Below, piece after piece: positions 1 to 9,525 of a stretch of 52,037 bases of DNA. The notes beneath the pieces are model-generated. The model was not told where the DNA came from and made no database searches. It worked only from the letters and a program-made list of their open reading frames with translations. A program made the position numbers and the translations under genes. How positions within the stretch are numbered: position 1 is the first letter of the stretch; the number at the start of each line of letters is the position of its first letter. This stretch comes from Sporosarcina obsidiansis. Lineage in GTDB: Bacteria > Bacillota > Bacilli > Bacillales_A > Planococcaceae. The DNA is taken from the NCBI RefSeq assembly GCF_009651005.1, contig NZ_WHVW01000023.1:1-52037 (forward strand), in the 5' to 3' direction.

Positions 1-23
1 CATTTTTCATGTATAAACAAAAA

Positions 24-68
24 TACCCTATAAGAGGGACTTTTTCAAAGTGTCCATCTTATAGGGTA
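24..68 (-). terminator. Intrinsic terminator after the PBP2 gene
   Basis: An 11-bp perfect inverted repeat (TACCCTATAAG at 24-34, CTTATAGGGTA at 58-68) has a second inner pairing of GGAC with GTCC. On the minus strand it is followed by TTTTTG. It lies 27 bases past the stop of the minus-strand PBP gene, so it most likely ends that transcript. Bases 1-23 hold nothing else I can identify. Confidence 0.75.
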
Positions 69-94
69 CAGTTTAATGTGACAGGAGGTTGTTT

Positions 95-2260
95 TTATTC
101 GACATCTGAAACTTTTTTGATCTTGATTTCAGGAGAAGAGTTAGCGGCTTGTGCGCTTCTTTCTTTTTTTAAATCAAAGTACACATCCAGTGCTTCTCTT
201 ACAATCTCGCTTGCAGTTGCAGAAGGATAACGCTTTGTATTAGTTGAGATATACGGAATCATTACAGCGTATGCTACTTCAGGATTATCAGCAGGCGCAA
301 AGCCGACATGAGATAAATTAATCGTTGGAATCACAGGCCGCGATTTATTGCCTGTATAATAAAAGGATTGTGCAGTCCCTGTTTTTCCTGCCCCGTCATA
401 TGAAGCACCTTTTAATAATCCTGACGCTGTTCCATTAGATCCGTAATACGTATAATGCATGCCTTTTTTTACTTGATCAATTTCCCGTTGTGTATTATTA
501 ATATGATTTAAAACCTGAACTGGACTTTCTTCAATCAATTCACCCAGCACTTCTCCATCCGGCGAAGGCTCACGTACTTCTTTTAAGATTTTTGGAGCGA
601 TCCGATTTCCATCCGCTGCTATTGTAGCGACATACTGCGCCATTTGAAGAGGTGTGTAGGTATCAAACTGACCAATTGCAAAGTCCATCAGTTTACCTGT
701 TATCGTTTCGGTACCTGTAACTCCTGTATATTCGCCTGGCAAATCAATTCCTGTTTTCACACCTAAACCAAAGGAAGCAAAATTTTGTCGAAAAATATCA
801 AAGGCTCCTTTGTCGATCGGTAACGCCTGTCCTGGCCGATAAGTCGCGCCGCCTAACGCAAAAGAGATTCGGAACATATAGACGTTAGAAGAACGCCCAA
901 TGGCTTGAATATCATTCAGTGCTACACGACCATTCTGATTGAATAGGGATCGCTTCACCGTCCGCCCGATACGGATCGGTTCGTCTATTTTGACATCCCC
1001 AACCCGTATAGCACCTTCACTGTATCCGGTCAGCATGGTAGCTAATTTTACAGTGGAGCCTGCTTCATAAGCGGAAGTAAATGTGCCAAACGTATAGTCT
1101 TGGATCGCCCATTTTCCTGTCGATTCATCTCTCACAACTTTCTTACCTACCAAGGATAAGATTTCTCCATTATTTGGATCCAACATGACAAGAAAAGCAG
1201 ATTCCAATGCACCTGCGCTCGGGTTTCTCTTTAACTTTAATAATTTATTGGAGACGACTTCTTCAAGAGCTTTTTGCAATTCACTATCCGTCGTTAACAC
1301 CAGATCTTTACCAGGCTCCCCTTCTTTCACCGTCTTTGTTTCGATTACCTTACCCGTCCGGTCTTTAATATTCTTTACAATAGTCTTTTGTCCTTTTAAT
1401 AAATCTTCATAATAGGCTTCCAAATAACTTCTGCCGACCCGGTCATTACGAGAATAATCTCTTGCGAGGAAGTAATCTAGATGAGAACGTGGAATCCCTT
1501 CTACTGGACTCGTAGTAGAACCTAGGATAGCACTATCAGATTTCTTGACGCGATCCCAATCAGTCGTCGTGTTCACCCCAGGCAAATCATTTAGCCGTTC
1601 TGAAACAACTGCAAATTCTTTATCGGTGACTCCATCACTTTTAATAATTTGTGGTGAATAGGCGTAACCTGCCATCATTTCTCGATAAATGGCAAGAACC
1701 TCTAATTCTTCATCCGTAAAGGAGTTAATTTCTTCATCCGTGATACGATCTCTCGTTAATTGGTTGATTTCCCTTTGTATATCTTTTTTTGATTTCTTTT
1801 CGTCTTTACTAAGTTTCAGCTGTTCTTTTTTCGATACTTTTTCTGCTGCTTCTTCGGGATGCAGCAAAATCCAAAAATCTCGCTTATCTCCTAGTGTTAC
1901 TCGCTTTGTATCTTGCTCGATCAACCCAGATAACGTCTTCGCAAGTTTCAGCATCTCCGTAGACGTAGTAGAGGATGTTTTTGTATATGTAATGGCATTT
2001 TTCGGTTCATTATCCACAAGCACTTGGCCATTTCGATCATAAATTCGTCCTCTTGGCGTGCTCGTATTGACAGCTATTTCTTCCGTACGTTCAAGCATGC
2101 TTGTATAGTCCTCGCCTTTAACGATTTGCAAATATCCTAACCGGAATATGAGCAAAGAAAAAAGGACGAAGATTGCTACAAAGAGAAAGTTCATTCGAAA
2201 CGCAATATGTTTTCGCTGTCGGGCTTTCGCCTGATCCGCTTTTTTTGACGTCTTTTTCAA
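95..2260 (-). CDS. pbpA: Class B penicillin-binding protein 2 (peptidoglycan transpeptidase)
   Basis: Membrane-anchored D,D-transpeptidase that cross-links peptidoglycan during wall growth. The 721-residue protein has a basic N-terminus, one membrane helix (about residues 22-45), a PBP dimerisation region beginning near TPRGRIYDRNG, and a C-terminal transpeptidase domain. The three active-site motifs are present: STVK with Ser402, SSN at 457-459 and KTG at 626-628. No PASTA domains follow. The start is a TTG preceded by AAAGGAG with 7 bases between; an in-frame ATG 69 bases upstream has no ribosome site. It occupies the place of B. subtilis pbpA (yqgF), next to sodA, and has its own terminator. 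Family assignment is secure; the exact paralogue name rests on synteny. Confidence 0.93.
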   Translation of the reverse strand: MKKTSKKADQAKARQRKHIAFRMNFLFVAIFVLFSLLIFRLGYLQIVKGEDYTSMLERTEEIAVNTSTPRGRIYDRNGQVLVDNEPKNAITYTKTSSTTSTEMLKLAKTLSGLIEQDTKRVTLGDKRDFWILLHPEEAAEKVSKKEQLKLSKDEKKSKKDIQREINQLTRDRITDEEINSFTDEELEVLAIYREMMAGYAYSPQIIKSDGVTDKEFAVVSERLNDLPGVNTTTDWDRVKKSDSAILGSTTSPVEGIPRSHLDYFLARDYSRNDRVGRSYLEAYYEDLLKGQKTIVKNIKDRTGKVIETKTVKEGEPGKDLVLTTDSELQKALEEVVSNKLLKLKRNPSAGALESAFLVMLDPNNGEILSLVGKKVVRDESTGKWAIQDYTFGTFTSAYEAGSTVKLATMLTGYSEGAIRVGDVKIDEPIRIGRTVKRSLFNQNGRVALNDIQAIGRSSNVYMFRISFALGGATYRPGQALPIDKGAFDIFRQNFASFGLGVKTGIDLPGEYTGVTGTETITGKLMDFAIGQFDTYTPLQMAQYVATIAADGNRIAPKILKEVREPSPDGEVLGELIEESPVQVLNHINNTQREIDQVKKGMHYTYYGSNGTASGLLKGASYDGAGKTGTAQSFYYTGNKSRPVIPTINLSHVGFAPADNPEVAYAVMIPYISTNTKRYPSATASEIVREALDVYFDLKKERSAQAANSSPEIKIKKVSDVE

Positions 2261-2321
2261 CTGGAGTCTCCTTTCAATAAATTTATATGTATATCTAAGT
2301 ATATCATGAACCCATAAAAGA

Positions 2322-2350
2322 ACACACATCTTGACGAATCAGATGTGTGT
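2322..2350 (-). terminator. Probable intrinsic terminator after sodA
   Basis: ACACACATCT at 2322-2331 pairs perfectly with AGATGTGTGT at 2341-2350 around a 9-base loop. On the minus strand the stem is followed by a T-rich stretch (TCTTTTATG). It sits between the sodA stop and the PBP gene, suggesting the two are separate transcripts. Confidence 0.6.
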
Positions 2351-2360
2351 CAGGTTTCAA

Positions 2361-2969
2361 TTACTTATTGTTTTGGTAACGCTTTTCAACTTCATCCCAA
2401 TTTACTACATTCCAGAATGCTGAAATGTAATCAGGACGACGGTTTTGGTAGTTTAGGTAGTAAGCATGCTCCCATACATCTAAGCCAAGTAATGGCGTTT
2501 TACCTTCCATGTAAGGAGAATCCTGATTTGGTGTTGAAGTAACTTCAATTTCACCGTTGTTCAGAACGAGCCAAGCCCAACCTGAACCGAAACGTGTAGT
2601 TGCTGCTTTCGCAAACTCTTCTTTGAATGCATCAAAGCTACCAAACTTCTTGTCGATTGCTTCTGCAATTTCACCTGATGGATTGCCTCCACCGTTTGGA
2701 GAAAGGATTTGCCAGAAGAATGAGTGGTTTGAATGACCGCCACCATTGTTACGGACTGCTGTACGCTTGTCCTCTGGAACTTTGTCCAAGTTCGCAACTA
2801 ATTCATCAACCGGCATGCTTAGTAGATCATCGTGACCTTCTAGCGCATTGTTCACGTTTGTTACATACGTGTTGTGGTGTTTTGTGTGATGGATGTTCAT
2901 CGTCTCTTTGTCGATGTGTGGCTCCAATGCATCATAAGCGTATGGTAGTTCTGGTAATTTGTAAGCCAT
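2361..2969 (-). CDS. sodA: Superoxide dismutase (Mn/Fe family)
   Basis: Cytoplasmic enzyme that converts superoxide to hydrogen peroxide and oxygen. The 202-residue length is typical. The N-terminal alpha-hairpin domain carries the metal ligand His27 (NIHHTKHH) and the second ligand in NHSFFW; the C-terminal alpha/beta domain carries the last two ligands in the signature [19 protein letters not shown] favours manganese, as in other Bacillales, though metal choice cannot be proved from sequence. Of two in-frame ATGs six bases apart I chose the second, because AGGAGG is one base from the first and seven from the second. The order DUF456-sodA-pbpA matches B. subtilis yqgC-sodA-pbpA. A possible promoter with TTGAAT and GATAAT elements lies upstream but is weak. 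Confidence 0.97.
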   Translation of the reverse strand: MAYKLPELPYAYDALEPHIDKETMNIHHTKHHNTYVTNVNNALEGHDDLLSMPVDELVANLDKVPEDKRTAVRNNGGGHSNHSFFWQILSPNGGGNPSGEIAEAIDKKFGSFDAFKEEFAKAATTRFGSGWAWLVLNNGEIEVTSTPNQDSPYMEGKTPLLGLDVWEHAYYLNYQNRRPDYISAFWNVVNWDEVEKRYQNNK

Positions 2970-3054
2970 TTCCATTCCTCCTCTAATTATTTCTGTTTTG
3001 CCCTACCTATTCACATTATCAAAATCAAAGGAATCATTCAATGAAAACGGACTC

Positions 3055-3537
3055 TTATCGAAGGAAATATAGAAAAATACCAATCATGATTCCCATAATT
3101 AACCCTTTTGATACCACAGATGTTAAAAATCCGACAAGAGACCCAATTCCTGTTTTAACTGCTTGTTGAACTCCAGAACGAGTAATAAGTAATTCCGCCA
3201 GTATAGCACCAAGAAATGGACCAACTATAATGCCGGCGACAGGAATGACGAATGGTCCGATCAGCAAACCAATTGTACTGCCCCACATGCCCGCCTTACT
3301 GCCTCCGAACCTTTTAACACCGACCCAATTGGCAATCGTATCTGCACCGAACAACAAGATGACGAACAGTCCTTCTATTACCCAAAACAACCATGTCAGC
3401 TCTTCGAATGAAACGATAAAGCCGTATAATAAAAATCCCGCAGCAATAAAGAGTACAGAAGGAATAATCGGATATACCAGTCCGATAAACGCAACGGCAA
3501 ACATGAAAATGGTGACACCCCAGCCTAACCAAACCAT
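3055..3537 (-). CDS. DUF456 membrane protein (YqgC-like)
   Basis: Small integral membrane protein of unknown function, 160 residues, with four to five hydrophobic segments and glycine-rich stretches ([13 protein letters not shown]) typical of DUF456. It is the likely equivalent of B. subtilis YqgC, which also lies beside sodA. An ATG nine bases upstream is only one base from AGGAGG; the chosen ATG has a 10-base spacer. The gene begins just after the Na/Pi cotransporter gene ends (19 bases), so the two are probably co-transcribed. No catalytic motif is visible. Confidence 0.85.
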   Translation of the reverse strand: MVWLGWGVTIFMFAVAFIGLVYPIIPSVLFIAAGFLLYGFIVSFEELTWLFWVIEGLFVILLFGADTIANWVGVKRFGGSKAGMWGSTIGLLIGPFVIPVAGIIVGPFLGAILAELLITRSGVQQAVKTGIGSLVGFLTSVVSKGLIMGIMIGIFLYFLR

Positions 3538-3556
3538 ATCCGTCATTCCTCCTTCA

Positions 3557-5188
3557 TTATGCGTGCTTGCCTAAGATCGCTTCCGCAATATTTACCGCAT
3601 GATCACCGATACGTTCTAGATTCGAAACGATGTCTACGAACACCATACCCGCCTGTGCACTACAATGTCCTTCATTCAATCGAATAATATGATTTTTACG
3701 GAAACGGCGTTCCATATTATCAATTAATTCTTCTTTTTCGGCAACTGTACGTGCCAATCCCGTATCGTTTTTATCCAATGATTCAATGGCTTTTTGCACT
3801 GTTTCAATCGTTAGCGTGAACATTTCTGTCAAATCATCCATCGCATCATCCGTGAGTTTTAATTTATTCGTTTCACGTAAATCAATTAACTCAATGATAT
3901 TTTCGAAATGATCACCGATACGTTCGATATCCCGTACACTATCCATCAACATGACATGTCGTCCAGATTCTGCTGGCGAAACGGTAGCCGCTGAAATTTC
4001 TACTAGGTAGTCAGTAATCTTCCGATCTAGATTGTTAATGGCATCTTCAATTTGATACGCCATTTCCGCATGTTTTTTCTGTCCCGTTTTTAAATACTCG
4101 AAAGATTGTTCTAAACCTTGCACACTGAAATCACCCATACGGATAATTTCTTCCTTTGCCTGTCCAATGGCAACTGCTGGAGATTGTGTGATGAAGTGTC
4201 GGTCGAGGTGCTTCGGTTTATATTCGATCGTCACATCTTCTCCCGGAATCATACGAGTCACAAGATAAGCCCAGGCACCTATAAATGGAAATTGCAGAAT
4301 TGTGTTCGCTATGTTAAATGAACCGTGGGCAAAAGCAATCTGCATTTTACTCTCTAAATTTAATAGGCCTGATACCCATTCCACATAGGCGGTAAATGGA
4401 ATAAGCAATAACATGAAGATGATCGTTCCGACAATATTAAACAATACATGGGTAGCAGCTGCACGTCTAGCCGCAACGGACGCACCGATGGAAGCAAGGA
4501 CTGCTGTGATTGTCGTCCCGATATTATCACCGAAAAGAATAGGCAAAGCCGCTTTCAACGTCACAAGATCTTCTGCGTAAAGACCTTGCAAGATTCCAAC
4601 TGTTGCACTGGAACTCTGTACAATCAATGTGAAGATCGTTCCGGCTACGACACCCAGCAATGAATGTTCACTCATCACCAGTGTAAAATCCGAAAATGAT
4701 TCGAGAGAACTTAGAGGCTTCATACCATCACTCATCAGTTCTAAACCTAAAAACAATCCCCCAAAGCCAAAAATAACTTCACCTAGATTTTTGATTTTAG
4801 CCTTATTAATAAAGAAAATGAGAAATGCTCCAACTGCCATAATAGGAAGTGCGTATGCGCCAACATCTAATCCGATAATAAACGCAGTTACTGTCGTACC
4901 AATATTGGCACCCATAATAACACCTATCGCTTGGCGAAGTGTCATAAATCCCGCACTTACCAGCCCAACTGTTATAACAGTAGTACCCGAGCTGGATTGA
5001 ATCAATACCGTTACAATAATACCGACAAGAACGCCCATGAATGGGTTGGTTGTAAAACGGTCTAAAATTGCACGAAGTTTATCCCCGGCAGCTTTTTGCA
5101 ATCCATCCCCCATATACTTAATTGCAAATAGAAAAATACCTAAACCCCCAAGAAATTGGAACACCACTTCTTGCCAGTTAACTTCCAT
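3557..5188 (-). CDS. Na/Pi cotransporter family protein with C-terminal PhoU-like domain
   Basis: Predicted sodium-dependent phosphate transporter in the cytoplasmic membrane. The 543-residue protein has two inverted Na/Pi-cotransporter repeats (about residues 10-150 and 165-310), each with the family's QSSS motif ([10 protein letters not shown] and [11 protein letters not shown]). The soluble tail (about 340-540) is a helical PhoU-like domain with repeated ERIGDH motifs that in PhoU proteins bind metal clusters. B. subtilis has a shorter relative, YqeW, between mtaB and rpsU; here that spot holds deoC instead. The gene starts at ATG after GGAGG. Upstream, a TATAAT on the minus strand and PhoP-like boxes suggest phosphate-responsive control. 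True substrate and direction of transport are not shown by the sequence. Confidence 0.88.
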   Translation of the reverse strand: MEVNWQEVVFQFLGGLGIFLFAIKYMGDGLQKAAGDKLRAILDRFTTNPFMGVLVGIIVTVLIQSSSGTTVITVGLVSAGFMTLRQAIGVIMGANIGTTVTAFIIGLDVGAYALPIMAVGAFLIFFINKAKIKNLGEVIFGFGGLFLGLELMSDGMKPLSSLESFSDFTLVMSEHSLLGVVAGTIFTLIVQSSSATVGILQGLYAEDLVTLKAALPILFGDNIGTTITAVLASIGASVAARRAAATHVLFNIVGTIIFMLLLIPFTAYVEWVSGLLNLESKMQIAFAHGSFNIANTILQFPFIGAWAYLVTRMIPGEDVTIEYKPKHLDRHFITQSPAVAIGQAKEEIIRMGDFSVQGLEQSFEYLKTGQKKHAEMAYQIEDAINNLDRKITDYLVEISAATVSPAESGRHVMLMDSVRDIERIGDHFENIIELIDLRETNKLKLTDDAMDDLTEMFTLTIETVQKAIESLDKNDTGLARTVAEKEELIDNMERRFRKNHIIRLNEGHCSAQAGMVFVDIVSNLERIGDHAVNIAEAILGKHA

Positions 5189-5315
5189 TTAATTGTCAAC
5201 CTCCATCAAACGATTATGTATGGTCTTGCTTCATCTCTTCACCCTAAACAACATCTTGTTCATGTGAAGTTTCACCTTATTATGTTAGGAGTAAACGCTA
5301 ATTGTAAAGTACTGA

Positions 5316-5363
5316 ATTATAATATTTACATCACCTTAACAAAGCGGTAACAATTTGTCATCA
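5316..5363. promoter_or_regulatory. Candidate PhoP box array between the Na/Pi transporter and DUF1189 genes
   Basis: On the plus strand four hexamers occur every 11 bases: TTTACA (5325-5330), TTAACA (5336-5341), GTAACA (5347-5352) and a weak TCATCA (5358-5363), each separated by exactly five bases. This is the spacing of Bacillus PhoP boxes, TT(A/T/C)ACA-N5. A minus-strand TATAAT (5316-5321) that could serve the Na/Pi transporter lies beside them, so the boxes overlap its -35 region. Seen: the repeats and spacing. Inferred: PhoP binding and its effect. Confidence 0.5.
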
Positions 5364-5436
5364 GAATGTCGAAATTTCGCGTAACATGTATGTTTTAAAT
5401 AAATGGTAGACTAGGATACAAAGGGAGGCTTATTCA

Positions 5437-5940
5437 GTGAAATTCCATCAACTCTTCAAAGCATCTTTACACGAACCGAAAAAACTGGCCGCTTTTCGGT
5501 TGTTGCCGATCGGCAAAGTCATTCAATACATATTTGTTTTTGTATTTCTTTACACTGCTGTATCTTTCTTCCGTTTTTTGTTAGGCGATCATTCTATTTT
5601 TGAAACCACACCGGAACTAGCACTAATAGGAGAAACAATTGGTTTCTTGATTTATCCGATTGCGTTCGTCTTACAACTCGTCATTATTACGTCATATTTA
5701 TTTATTCGGATCAGTTTTTTTGCTATTATAGGAGTATTGCTAGTAAAACTGTTGCATCGTCGTGGAGAATTCCGATTTATGTGGCGCACAGCAGCGATCG
5801 CATCCACACTGCCTATAATTTTGACGATGGTGTTTGAATTCTTGCCTGAACAGCAGTCTTACAGCCTTTGGGTTGCTTCGCTTGTCCATTTGCTATATGT
5901 TTGGCGAGCTGCTACGTATTATCCAAAAAAGCCTCGATGA
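5437..5940 (+). CDS. DUF1189 family membrane protein (YqgB-like)
   Basis: Integral membrane protein of unknown function. The N-terminus (FHQLFKASLHEPKKLAAFR) matches the conserved DUF1189 opening. About four membrane segments follow, near residues 28-45, 65-85, 88-108 and 120-140. With 167 residues it is shorter than the DUF1189 proteins I know (roughly 250), with the extracytoplasmic middle apparently missing. The GTG start follows GGGAGG by 8 bases. It is transcribed away from the Na/Pi transporter and occupies the yqgB position of B. subtilis. Confidence 0.75.
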   Translation: MKFHQLFKASLHEPKKLAAFRLLPIGKVIQYIFVFVFLYTAVSFFRFLLGDHSIFETTPELALIGETIGFLIYPIAFVLQLVIITSYLFIRISFFAIIGVLLVKLLHRRGEFRFMWRTAAIASTLPIILTMVFEFLPEQQSYSLWVASLVHLLYVWRAATYYPKKPR

Positions 5941-5987
5941 ATATCTTTCTCCCTGCATGCATAGTGTGATGGCAGGAGGGATCGGCT

Positions 5988-6320
5988 ATGAGAATACTTC
6001 TACTTGCGCTCACTATATTTTGTATCATTCATTTCGTACGTGTTGATTTAACGGATGGGACAATCCCTCTTGCAGCCTTTTTTGAAGATGATTCGTCTTG
6101 TTTAGAGGAAACTGTCAATCATTCAATTGTCGTTCGGGCAGTTGAAGGTGATACAATAGAATCGTTATTTGCGTTATACCCAGATCCAGCTCATAATTTT
6201 CTAGAGAGGCTAGAGAAATTTTATGACTTGAATCCTCATCTAGAACGACAAAAGTTTTTCTCTGGAGAACAAATTAAACTGCCACTTGGCGAACAGCCAG
6301 AGACGATCTGCCAGGATTAA
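5988..6320 (+). CDS. YqfZ-like exported small protein with LysM-like segment
   Basis: 110-residue protein with an N-terminal hydrophobic signal or anchor (residues 2-17), so probably outside the membrane. The rest resembles a LysM-type fold: VVRAVEGDTIESLFALYP, then FYDLNPHL and FSGEQIKLPL, i.e. the usual 'GDT...LN...GQ.I.LP' spacing. In B. subtilis yqfZ, a LysM-type gene, also lies directly next to ispG. A wall-binding role is inferred from the family only. Ribosome site GGAGGG about 9 bases before ATG. No promoter of its own is evident, so it may be read with the DUF1189 gene. Confidence 0.7.
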   Translation: MRILLLALTIFCIIHFVRVDLTDGTIPLAAFFEDDSSCLEETVNHSIVVRAVEGDTIESLFALYPDPAHNFLERLEKFYDLNPHLERQKFFSGEQIKLPLGEQPETICQD

Positions 6321-6387
6321 CACAACCGGTAAGTCTATATTACATTGATTACGGTATTTATTTATGTATTTTAAGGAGAGAAAAGCA

Positions 6388-7512
6388 ATGACTGAAATGA
6401 TTCATCGTGCGAACACCCGTCCCGTAAAAGTCGGTAACTTGACCATCGGGGGAAGCAATGAACTATTTATTCAAAGCATGACAACTACGAAAACTCACGA
6501 TGTAGAAGCGACTGTCGCTGAAATCAAGCGTTTAGAAGAAGCAGGATGCCAAATTGTACGTGTTGCATGCCCAGATGAACGTGCAGCTTATTCAATTGGT
6601 GAAATAAAAAAACAAATCAATATTCCATTAGTAGTGGACATTCATTTTGATTATAAATTAGCGCTAATTGCCATTGAACAAGGTGCAGATAAAATTCGTA
6701 TTAATCCAGGTAATATCGGACGCCAGTCTAAAGTAGAGGCAGTCGTTAACGCAGCCAAAGCGAAAGGAATTCCAATCCGTATTGGTGTGAACGCAGGATC
6801 GCTTGAAAAGAAAATATTAGAGAAATATGGTTATCCGACAGCAGAAGGTATGGTTGAGAGTGCCTTACATCACATTAAAATCCTTGAAGATCTCGATTTC
6901 CACGACATTATCGTGTCACTTAAAGCATCTGATGTAAACTTGGCGATCGAAGCCTATAAGTTAGCAGCAACGGCATTTGACTATCCATTACACTTAGGAA
7001 TCACAGAATCCGGTACGTTATTTGCAGGATCCATTAAGAGTGCGGCCGGACTCGGTACTTTATTATCTGCGGGGATTGGAAATACAATGCGTGTATCGTT
7101 AAGTGCTGACCCAGTCCAAGAAATTAAAGTAGCGAGAGAGCTACTTAAAGTATTTGGTTTGTCTTCTAATGCTGCGACGCTAATTTCATGCCCGACATGT
7201 GGTCGTATAGAAATCGATTTAATTTCAATTGCCAATGAAGTCGAAGAGTATATTTCAACAATTAAGGCGCCCCTTAAAGTAGCTGTTTTAGGTTGTGCAG
7301 TAAATGGCCCAGGTGAAGCGAGAGAAGCGGATATCGGCATTGCCGGTGCGCGTGGTGAAGGCTTGCTCTTCATGCACGGTAAAACCGTCCGTAAAGTGCC
7401 GGAAGAAATAATGGTCGATGAGTTGAAAAAAGAAATCGATAAGTTAGCAGAAGAATATTTTGAAAAGAAACGACAAGAAGAGGCACTTGTTCAAGGTGGC
7501 GTATCTGAATGA
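6388..7512 (+). CDS. ispG: 4-hydroxy-3-methylbut-2-en-1-yl diphosphate synthase
   Basis: Penultimate enzyme of the MEP isoprenoid pathway; reduces methylerythritol cyclodiphosphate to HMBPP using a [4Fe-4S] cluster. The 374-residue protein has an N-terminal TIM barrel ([29 protein letters not shown]) and a C-terminal cluster domain with the ligands in SCPTCGR and GCAVNGPGE. The start is the ATG with AAGGAG nine bases upstream; an ATG 24 bases earlier lies before that ribosome site. It overlaps the downstream nucleotidase gene by four bases (ATGA), so the two are translationally coupled. IspH, the next pathway enzyme, is 7 kb away. Confidence 0.97.
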   Translation: MTEMIHRANTRPVKVGNLTIGGSNELFIQSMTTTKTHDVEATVAEIKRLEEAGCQIVRVACPDERAAYSIGEIKKQINIPLVVDIHFDYKLALIAIEQGADKIRINPGNIGRQSKVEAVVNAAKAKGIPIRIGVNAGSLEKKILEKYGYPTAEGMVESALHHIKILEDLDFHDIIVSLKASDVNLAIEAYKLAATAFDYPLHLGITESGTLFAGSIKSAAGLGTLLSAGIGNTMRVSLSADPVQEIKVARELLKVFGLSSNAATLISCPTCGRIEIDLISIANEVEEYISTIKAPLKVAVLGCAVNGPGEAREADIGIAGARGEGLLFMHGKTVRKVPEEIMVDELKKEIDKLAEEYFEKKRQEEALVQGGVSE

Positions 7513-8099
7513 AAGATATCCGTTTCGGCATCGATATTGACGGAACCGTAACCTGCCCTACTTCCCTGCTTCCTCATATCAATAAGCGCTTCGGCGTGAA
7601 TTTGAAACTACAAGATATTAAAGAATACGATCTAACCAAAGCATTTGATGTAGATCCTTTGCAATTTAGCCAATGGTATAAAGAAACGGAAGAACTTATT
7701 TACCAAACATCTCCTGCGCAACAATTTGCGAAAGAAGTATTAACAAATTGGCAAGAGAACTATGAGCTTTTCTACATTTCCGCACGAGGTCAAAACGTAT
7801 TGGAGTGTACTACCAATTGGTTCCATGAGCAGCAGATTCCTTTTGACCACGTGGAACTGATCGGGACTCACCACAAAATCGAGACCGCGAAACGCTTTGC
7901 GGTCGATGCCTTTTTTGAAGACAAGCACGACAATGCAGTAGGAATTCATGAAGAGTTGGATATTCCGGTGTTCTTGTTTGATACACCTTACAATCAGGAT
8001 CCGATTCCTAAAGGTGTTATCCGAGTTACTAATTGGAAGGAAGCAGATCAATACGTCAGACGTCTATTTCACTCATCTGAATCTATAGCATCTCATTAA
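7509..8099 (+). CDS. HAD-family 5'(3')-nucleotidase-like protein (YqfW-like)
   Basis: Predicted cytoplasmic phosphatase of the NT5C/YqfW group of the HAD superfamily. The nucleophile motif DIDGTVT lies at residues 9-15 (motif I, DxDGT). ISARG near residue 90 fits motif II, and AFFEDKHDN near 135-145 is an acidic motif III/IV. The 196-residue length fits. Substrate is not known; family members act on (deoxy)nucleoside monophosphates. AAGGTGG upstream and a four-base overlap with ispG suggest one transcript. B. subtilis also has yqfW close to ispG and zur. Confidence 0.85.
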   Translation: MKDIRFGIDIDGTVTCPTSLLPHINKRFGVNLKLQDIKEYDLTKAFDVDPLQFSQWYKETEELIYQTSPAQQFAKEVLTNWQENYELFYISARGQNVLECTTNWFHEQQIPFDHVELIGTHHKIETAKRFAVDAFFEDKHDNAVGIHEELDIPVFLFDTPYNQDPIPKGVIRVTNWKEADQYVRRLFHSSESIASH

Positions 8100-8167
8100 A
8101 AAAAGATGTGCTCGCATTGTAATGGGTTTGATACACGGGGAGAAAACGTTAAAAAGCATAGCATATG

Positions 8168-8198
8168 GGGACACAATTCACACTTGAATTGGTGTCCC
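8168..8198 (+). terminator. Inverted repeat after the ispG-nucleotidase pair, possible terminator
   Basis: GGGACACAATTCA (8168-8180) pairs with TGAATTGGTGTCCC (8185-8198) with one bulged G and a four-base loop. The plus-strand tail (TATTTCTGTTGT) is only moderately T-rich, so termination is likely but not certain. The rest of the 8100-8471 gap holds a short CACATA/TATGTG hairpin near 8280-8295 and an extended -10-like TGCTAAAAT near 8402, and no other gene I can support. Confidence 0.5.
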
Positions 8199-8471
8199 TA
8201 TTTCTGTTGTCATATTAAGGTTTAAGGCGGTTATCGATAGAACATAGCAATACAATTGGTAAACGAATTAACAACAGCACATAGATTTATGTGCCCTTGC
8301 TAATTGCGGTGCTAATACGCTTGTTAATTGAAAGTTGGAATAGTTTCTTTGTAAAAAAATCTAAATAGTTAAAGATTTCGAAGGGAACGAAGTAATTTTT
8401 TGCTAAAATAGAGTATAAGTTGGTGGCTAATTCAACAAACAATCCAAATTGATTATTTGGAGGAGAACAAA

Positions 8472-8879
8472 ATGATAAACTTTAGTTTATATGTGGTCAC
8501 TCCTATCTTAGCTTTTATTGGTGGGTTTCTCTTTTATGTCCTGACATTGAAATTTGTTTGGGATGAATCAATAGCTGGTGACATGAGAGCAGTTTTATTT
8601 TGGGGCGGTATAGCGTTTTTCGCGATTGCAGTTCCTATTTACTTTGGAGTTATCTATTTTATTGATCGGCGTTTCGTAAGATTTAAAGTTTTGCTCTATC
8701 CGATTGTTTGTATGCTTATATTTTTCATACCGACATTAGTAATAGCAATGATGTTTGGCAGTTTAAATCCATTTTCTCCTGAAGCGATGTTGTTTAACTC
8801 ATTCTTCATAGGCTCAGGTCTCATTTTTGGACTGTCTTTTTGGATTATCAAAAGATATAAAGCTCGATCTGTTCTTTAA
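8472..8879 (+). CDS. Hypothetical four-helix membrane protein
   Basis: I do not recognise this 135-residue protein. It has four clear hydrophobic segments, near residues 5-25, 40-62, 75-97 and 108-128, with a short charged tail (KRYKARSVL), so it should lie in the cytoplasmic membrane. No enzymatic or transport motif is visible. The ATG is preceded by GGAGG with 8 bases between, which argues for a real gene, and a bidirectional terminator follows. It sits between the nucleotidase and zur, where B. subtilis has no counterpart that I know of; it may be lineage-specific. Confidence 0.65.
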   Translation: MINFSLYVVTPILAFIGGFLFYVLTLKFVWDESIAGDMRAVLFWGGIAFFAIAVPIYFGVIYFIDRRFVRFKVLLYPIVCMLIFFIPTLVIAMMFGSLNPFSPEAMLFNSFFIGSGLIFGLSFWIIKRYKARSVL

Positions 8880-8944
8880 TTAACGGGTGCGATTGTTTAG
8901 TAAGACATATTCAAATTACAACAATAAAATAAGACAAGTAAAAA

Positions 8945-8966
8945 CGCACATTATTGTGCGTTTTTT
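8945..8966. terminator. Bidirectional terminator
   Basis: CGCACA (8945-8950) and TGTGCG (8955-8960) form a perfect six-pair stem with a TTAT loop, followed by T6 on the plus strand and preceded by A5 (T5 on the minus strand). It lies between the convergent membrane-protein gene and zur and can serve both. Confidence 0.8.
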
Positions 8967-9083
8967 AATGCCTTTTATACTCTGCAATTCGGGGTGCGTT
9001 TTTGTGTTTTCTCCCCATCAATCGAACCCATCACACTCATTGAGCACATCTTTTTTGTCGCTATACATTCTACTAATCTGAAT

Positions 9084-9500
9084 CTACTCTTCAATACACA
9101 TTGGACACCTTCCATAAATTTCAAATTTATGGCCTTTTATTTCATAATCAGATAAATTTACTGTGACACTATCCATTGGACAACTCGGTATTGATTTTGT
9201 TTTCCCGCAAGTTGTACAGATAAAATGGTGATGATGACCATCTGATGAGCATTGCATACGGAAAAGACGTTCACCGTTTAATTCCGTTTCCTCCAATATA
9301 CCTAACTTAGAAAAAACCGCTAAATTGCGATAAATGGTATCAAAACTGATGCCAGGATTGTCCTGCTCTACCGCATTTCGAACATCCATCGCCGTAACAT
9401 AACGATCCACTTGATCAAAAAAACGCAACAGGATCTCACGGTTTTTCGTTCGTTTATAATCATGTTTCAAAAGAATTACCCATGCATCTTCCATTGTCAT
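9084..9500 (-). CDS. zur: Zinc uptake regulator, Fur family
   Basis: DNA-binding repressor that senses Zn(II) and shuts off zinc uptake. The 138-residue protein has an N-terminal winged helix (AMDVRNAVEQDNPGISFDTIYRNLA) and a C-terminal dimer/metal domain with the histidine run GHHHHF and two Cys pairs, CTTCG and CPMC, that form the structural zinc site of Fur proteins. The chosen ATG has AAAGGGGG nine bases upstream. Assignment to Zur rather than Fur or PerR rests on the gene being third in a znuC-znuB-zur operon whose promoter carries a perfect Zur box. It should therefore repress its own operon. Confidence 0.92.
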   Translation of the reverse strand: MTMEDAWVILLKHDYKRTKNREILLRFFDQVDRYVTAMDVRNAVEQDNPGISFDTIYRNLAVFSKLGILEETELNGERLFRMQCSSDGHHHHFICTTCGKTKSIPSCPMDSVTVNLSDYEIKGHKFEIYGRCPMCIEE

Positions 9501-9525
9501 ACCAAAACGCCCCCTTTCCCTATCA

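Noticed and set aside
1689..2042. A 117-codon plus-strand frame inside the PBP2 gene
   Set aside because: Ser/Phe-rich antisense shadow of a gene with intact transpeptidase motifs.
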